Source: Datisca glomerata (taxonomy: Eukaryota; Streptophyta; Magnoliopsida; Cucurbitales; Datiscaceae). Taken from it: a DNA stretch of 64,000 nucleotides. The notes under the pieces are model-generated. The model saw only the letters and a list, made by a program, of their open reading frames with translations, did not search any database and was not told the DNA's origin. Shown one piece after another: positions 58,300 to 64,000 of the stretch. The stretch's first letter is position 1, and every line of letters starts with the position of its first letter. A program made the position numbers and the translations under genes. Location: positions 1,323,263 to 1,387,262 of the forward strand of contig QANY01013371.1 in the NCBI GenBank assembly GCA_003255025.1. The letters are read 5' to 3'.

Positions 58300-61200
58300 A
58301 TGGCGGAAGAATCCACCGCCCAACCTAGCCGATCGAGGGACCTTGACAAGCTACTGCTCCGGCCAGGCAATCTCATCGGCCCCAACTTTGAACCTGGCCC
58401 CCAGGTAATATTCCGTTTCTCGGACACTTACTCGAGTACTTGGTCTTCATTCGATTTCATCTTTGACCTTGTGCCGTTGATAACGATTCTGGTTTAATTT
58501 ATTAATTTCAATTTTTGGGCGGTTTGCGTTGCAGTTGAGAGATGACCTTCAACAATTCGTCAAAGTGTTGGTGGTAGGGGCCGGTGGGCTGGGCTGTGAG
58601 CTTCTGAAAGATTTGGCTTTGTCGGGTTTTCAGAACCTCGAAGTCATTGACATGGACCGCATCGAAGTTACCAATCTCAATCGCCAGTTCCTCTTCAGGT
58701 ATGCTCAAATACTTCCTTATCCTATTTTACTGTGTTGAAGTTCATGTCTGCCTTCTATTTTCCTTCTCTAAAAGGAATATAATCAGACTAATTTGCTTTT
58801 TTAGTTGTGGTGGATTGCTTTGTTTACAACTTGTTTCTGAGTTTCCAAATGACTGAATCAAATCCACTTCGTTTGTCCGCCAAAGTATAATTGATCAAGT
58901 TTAATTTTTGCTGTAATTTCTATATAGTTTTGCTTGCAGATATAAGGGTTCAGATCAAACTCTGCACAAATCCATCTCTAATATCATACCAGTGATGAAT
59001 CGTAAAGCATAATCTTATTCTAGAAGTCTTCACGATATTCTCTTCATGTTAATGCAAATTATGGGTACACGATTGGACTCCTTTTTCAGCATTACCTTAG
59101 ATTTTCTCTTTACATCACTACAGTTCAGTTTTTTTCCTTATCAAAATAATGATGCCTTTGGTGCTATTGTGTACTGAGATACATGTTCTTTGGTTTATTT
59201 CTGTTATTGATGAGTATTTATTGTACTAGCTGCTAAGTTTGTGGCCCCAAAGACTGACAGACGGTTTCACCATAAGTAAACAATTTTGGTTATTTTTGTA
59301 GACTTGAAGATGTGGGTAAGCCAAAGGCTGAGGTGGCTGCAAAGCGTGTCATGGAAAGAGTTAGTAGTGTCAACATTGTCCCACACTTCTGTCGAATCGA
59401 AGACAAAGAGATCGATTTTTATAATGATTTTCACATTATTGCACTTGGTCTTGATTCCATTGAAGCTCGAAGCTACATAAATGCAGTAGCTTGTAGCTTC
59501 CTAGGTTTGTTGTATTCGTATGATTGTTATTTTATAATACATGTTCTTATTCACTTGCATAATTTTTTTTCTCTCCATTCAATTTTACTTTTTTCATTAT
59601 GAACTCCTCATCTATTTCCTCATCTTTTTTCCCTGCGCAGAGTATGATTCTGAGGATAATGCACGCGAAGAGACAATTAAACCTATGGTAGATGGTGGCA
59701 CTGAAGGTTTCAAGGGCCACGCTAGAGTAATTGTGCCAGGGGTCACACCATGTTTTGAGTGTACGATCTGGCTCTTCCCCCCTCAAGTAAAGTTTCCCTT
59801 GTGCACCCTTGCTGAAACCCCGAGAAATGCTGCACATTGCATCGAATATGCCCACTTAATTAAGTGGGATGAGGTAATACATCAATTTTGCATCATAAAC
59901 TTTCTGGAGAGTGTTAGTGTCGAAGTCATTAATGTGCATGAGTTCACTTTTGCAGATTCATAGTGGAAAGTCTTTTGATCCAGATGACCCTGAACATATG
60001 AAATGGGTATATAATGAGGTAAATGAAGGCTGTATTCAGTAGCTTCTTTGGTCCTTCACCTAAAGATATTTATTTTGATGCTTCTGTATTCATAGGCTGT
60101 CAAGAGATCGGAGCTTTTCGGCATTCCTGGAGTTACATATTCACTAACTCAGGTATGTGTTCGTCCAAGCATTCACTTTCCTCACTGCTGAATTTCCTGT
60201 GGACTACCAATATAACATACATGATTATTGTTATAAGTTAGGCTCATGGTGATCTTTCTTGGCATGAGTTTATATGAGAAATGAATAGCATGTGGATGCT
60301 AAACAGAGTTTCGAGCAGACAAATGCTATGTGAAACCACTTCACCTCTTCGATATTTCTGAACCACTTTTCCTCCTATATTGTACAAGGGTGTTGTAAAG
60401 AATATCATACCTGCTATTGCTTCTACAAATGCAATTATATCAGCTGCATGTACATTGGAAACATTGAAGATTGCATCAGGATGCAGCAAGACCCTATCAA
60501 ACTATCTAACGTGCGTTCCGCTTTCCTTTATCATTTTTTCTTCATGCAATTTGAAGTAATGATGATAATTGGCATCTATTTCAATTATACGATAAGAATC
60601 ATGCTTGTGTGAATTCGTAAATGGTTCTTCACTATATGAGTGGTCATAAGACTAGAACTGTCATTGCTTAATGCATCTTTCACAGATAGTATATCTCTCT
60701 GTTTCATCTACATACAATCTAATTATCTTTTACATTAAACTTCAATTGATTCTGTTTTCTACGAGGATTTATTGATTGCACAACTTTTAGTCTGTTATTA
60801 CAATATCTTTTTTCATGTCCAGCCTTTTTGGCCCAGTACATCTTTGATTCACTAAAGTCATAAGTGACATAGGTTGTTATGCTTACCTATTTACCTATTA
60901 TGTTTTAATCTGAAAGTGCTAGATCCTTATGTGTCCTGTTATTTGTTAGTATTGGGTAGCATTCGTTTTTCCAGCTGAAGTTTCACCAGTCATTCAGTAT
61001 CCTTTTGATATTCGCCTGTTAGCAAAAATGTCTAGTCTGTACCTCCTATCGTGAGACTTACATTCTACAAAAACAAATTCAACTCTTTTCTTAGTTCACA
61101 AAGTGTGATTTTTGTTTGACAACATCAAGGAATTTCTTATTCTCCATCGATATATTTTTATCATCTGACGAAGTTTTCCTCATCCTAGAAGCTTTTGAAC

Positions 61201-62020
61201 CATCATTATAAATTCTCTATATTTATGTTCTCTTGCAGGTTTAATGGAGATGAAGGTCTCCATACTAAAGTGACTGAATTTGTGAAAGACAAGGATTGTT
61301 TAGTTTGCGGTCCAGGGGTCCTTATTGAGCTAGACCCATCAGTTACTCTGCAAAAGGTGCCTTTTAATTTCCTATCAAACTTTTACATTTGCGTAAAATA
61401 AATTATATTCCTCTTGTACCACTCCAATTTCATCATATATTCAAGAAGTGAGACATGTTTGTTTTAGTGAAATAGTGTTTGGCAGAGTGGCTTCGTTGCA
61501 GAATTAGTCCCCGAGATTTTGATATAAACACAAACACAAACACACATTTTTTTTATAACTAATATACATGTTTAGGAGGTAAGAATGAATTTATCCCATT
61601 ACGATGGGCTAGATGAGCGTAGGCATGGGTTTTGTTGACATTAAACTAATGCTATAGCACTTTTACTATCAAAATTCTATCTTATGTTTGTTCTTTGAGG
61701 TTTAACCCAAATTCACTTTATGTGGTAAACAGTTCATTGACCAACTAGAAGAGCATCCTCAGCTGCTATTATCAAAAGCAAGCGTCACACACCGAGGCAA
61801 GAATCTTTACATGCAGGCACCTCCGATATTAGAGGAGATGACCCGATCAAACTTAAACGTTCTACTTTTTGAATTAATGGGTAAGGTCTCCAAGGATGTT
61901 GTCCATGTGACTGGTATGGTGAGCAAGAACGATAAGAGAACCTCCAGTTTGAGAAAGTTGCACGTGGTTTTCAAAGGACTCGATGGGGTTACCGATATGG
62001 ACACAGCAGGTGGGGCTTAA
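58300..62020 (+). CDS. ECR1: NEDD8-activating enzyme E1 catalytic subunit (ECR1/UBA3), nine exons
   Basis: Exons are 58300-58404, 58535-58698, 59302-59504, 59641-59873, 59956-60018, 60096-60152, 60389-60510, 61239-61356 and 61733-62020; the product is 450 aa. With AXR1 it forms the heterodimeric E1 that adenylates NEDD8/RUB and takes it on a Cys, the first step of cullin neddylation, which controls SCF ligases and auxin signalling. The nucleotide-binding loop is [11 protein letters not shown] (GAGGLG 50-55), followed by [15 protein letters not shown] (73-87). The catalytic Cys is C212 in [12 protein letters not shown]. Zinc-binding pairs are C195/C198 (PCFECT) and C336/C339 (DCLVCGPG). A ubiquitin-fold domain at the C-terminus (about 355-450) binds the E2. 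All expected motifs are intact, length is normal and all introns are GT-AG. Confidence 0.96.
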
Positions 62021-63983
62021 AAGTCCATTTCTCATTCAGATTTTCTCTAAACACAATCAAGCTTTAGAGTCATATGCGGCAAAGGTGGAAGAAATTTATT
62101 GAGGTGAGGAGGATATATATACATTTTGTAAAAATTATTTGCCTAGGTGACTCGAAAGCATCTGAAGTTGTGAATTCTTTTCCTATGAAGAAAAAGGTTA
62201 TGCTTTTCAAAGTAATCATCATAGTATTTGATCAAACCTTGTTCTAATCTTTGATTAACTGTGAGTTATGTCTCTTCATTATGACCATTTGAATGGCTTA
62301 GCCATGCTCACCCAAGATCATGGCTGCATCTTCAGAAATTCAGTATTTAAAATGCTATGAGAACTCGTTCACTATATAACTTGGCATTAGGATTTATTAC
62401 AATCATTCTCAAAAGGACTATGATGATGTTTAACTGCATGAATTGCTTATTGGAAAGAGCTTAAGATCATCAGAAAGTGCTCGCTCTTGATCAAACTAGT
62501 CTTACTGACTGGAAGTCATACTTTTTTCTCGGTTTCAAACTTCTCATTTAATTTTTTCATGTAAAGGGGGAAATGCTACCATTAGAATCTGTTTGTGAGT
62601 GTTTATGTCTAGAATCATTTTTATTCGTTGGATTGACATAATTTTAGCTAAAAATTGTTTTTTATCTTTCTTTGTAGGAAACACTCCAATATGTTGTGAA
62701 ACATTTTTTTTAATATTTTTTAATAAGAAACACTTGGATAATGGCTTGTATAAATGTGATTTAAGGTAGTGTTTTTTAATGCGTAAAAGTACTTCTAATT
62801 CTCCTATTATTACCCACCATTTTGCTTATATTGCAGCATATTGCAAACTCCCTCACAAATGTTTGAAGCCTAAAAGCCCCAAGAATTCAGGAGAAATTAA
62901 TGCTACGGTTGAAAGATTAATCAAATCTGACATTATATCGATAGATAAATGAAGATGTATTCACCACAAAAAACTCCACAAAGTACTGCAAAACACATTG
63001 TGGCTCCCTCAGCCAGCTAGCAAACCGAGTAGATAGTGGACCCCTATTGCTCCTATAATACTATAATTTTAGTACTTTTTATTCAGAGAGTAAACTGTAA
63101 AGTGCATGAAGCATAGACATGGAATTTAAACTGCAAGTGGAGAAGATGAGTTCAATACAAAAGAACATGCTTCTAAATCAATGCAACTAAACTGACCCCA
63201 ATCCAATTGTTGAACACCCTTTTCCCATTTACTCAAAATCTGCATGTCTCTCAAAAGAGAGAAATATATTAGAAAAACATCACTTCATCACAACCATATG
63301 TTAATGGTCCATCCTCTTTTCACCCTTCATACAAAGTTGTGATGTAGTTTATGTTAGAGAGAGATCCAGATCTCGTCATGCATGTCAAAACTTGAGAATA
63401 TTATGTTACATTTGTGACGTTGTCGAAAAACAATGACCTCAATCGATCATGCAAAAGAAATTAAGCAAATATGTTCTTTTCACTTTTTTAGTTTTTGTTT
63501 TTGACTAAATATTTCTATTTAAACAGTCTAGTTCGGCCGAACAATATCATCTCCTAATTGTTCTGAACAGGAGGGGAAGAGGAGAGAGAGATCCAAGACC
63601 AAGAGTGGTAAGGGGATTAAGTTTATCTTGGATTAGATATCTGGATGTGGGTTGGTGCTGGTTGATCCTCATCTTTTTTTTATGCCCAAACTGGATAATA
63701 TTTCAAAACATATTGATGATGCTTGTGGGAGATTGTGGGTCTTAGACAGAGAGGCCAGCTGTGATATATTATATTTATATGACCCTACCACTCCACATGC
63801 TCAACCAATGTAACTTAACTCACCCCATCCCCTTCCTTTTCCCCCTATTTATATCTTATTTATTCCATTTTTCATTCAAAGAAAAAAAAGAGCAAAGGTG
63901 ACGCGGACAGACTAACAACAGTGTCTCTATTTTTTGTTTCCTCTGCCAAACACTAACTCAATTGCTAATTCTGAGCATCAAAC
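62021..63983. other. Intergenic region downstream of ECR1 and promoter of the next gene
   Basis: No coding frame is supportable. Near the right end, CCCTATTTATATCTTATTTA (about 63843-63862) is a plausible TATA box for the gene that starts at 63984. Confidence 0.5.
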
Positions 63984-64000
63984 ATGGAAGTGGCTGTTGA
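63984..64000 (+). CDS. Start of a plus-strand gene, cut by the window edge
   Basis: ATGGAAGTGGCTGTTGA begins a frame (MEVAV) about 120 bases downstream of a TATA-like box and an A/C-rich leader with a CATCAAACATGG start context. Too little is visible to name it. Confidence 0.5.

Noticed and set aside
63984..64000. Naming the last gene from MEVAV
   Set aside because: Five residues are too few to identify a family.

Overview
The window is nuclear DNA of a flowering plant, almost certainly a eudicot. It shows split genes with short exons and GT-AG introns, AT-rich spacers and many decayed plant retrotransposons. The gene families are plant ones (NIP aquaporin, TSJT1/DUF3700, plant-type ECR1). 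I cannot name the species. No bacterial-type system (operon, CRISPR, phage) is present.

Left part, 1-11112: a decayed Ty3/gypsy element of the Ogre/Tat type on the minus strand, cut by the left edge. Reading right to left it has a 5' LTR (11112-9139), a tRNA-Arg-type primer site, a plant-mobile-domain-like ORF1, gag, protease, a G-patch segment, reverse transcriptase, RNase H and the start of integrase. Outside its LTR lie a second, different plant-mobile-domain pseudogene (11255-12822), GGCCAA-type repeats, a fragment of a basic 7S globulin-like gene (14588-14790), a short copia/TRIM LTR with primer site (15051-15252) and an inverted-repeat element (15328-16220).

16951-19160 is an intact five-exon NIP aquaporin gene (299 aa, NIP7-like). 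After it come a complete but inactive Ty1/copia element (20121-25410), a LINE reverse-transcriptase fragment (25875-26345), a duplicated CACTA-type terminus (27077 on) and a complex tandem array with a 10-N assembly gap (28090-29755). Next are poorly resolved retroelement debris (29756-34463) and a large non-autonomous LTR element about 5 kb long (34464-39455), which carries minisatellite arrays in both its LTRs and its interior. 39456-46150 is AT-rich spacer with almost nothing recognisable.

Right part, 46150-64000: a gene-rich stretch. It holds a TSJT1/DUF3700 gene (+, 46312-49096, 236 aa) and, convergent with it, an ATP-dependent NAD(P)H-hydrate dehydratase (-, 54777-50173, 361 aa, 11 coding exons, one GC-AG intron). 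A small OEP7-like membrane protein gene (+, 55589-55774) diverges from the dehydratase. The NEDD8-activating enzyme catalytic subunit ECR1/UBA3 (+, 58300-62020, 450 aa, nine exons) follows, and the start of one more + strand gene is at 63984. These are independent genes (metabolite repair, protein neddylation, plastid or membrane biology, stress or auxin response), not a pathway cluster. I rebuilt all exon models by hand from splice signals and reading-frame continuity; each closes in frame. I found no convincing evidence of a new molecular system. The most unusual items are the array-bearing non-autonomous LTR element, the in-frame RNase H duplication in the copia element and the two neighbouring plant-mobile-domain lineages.
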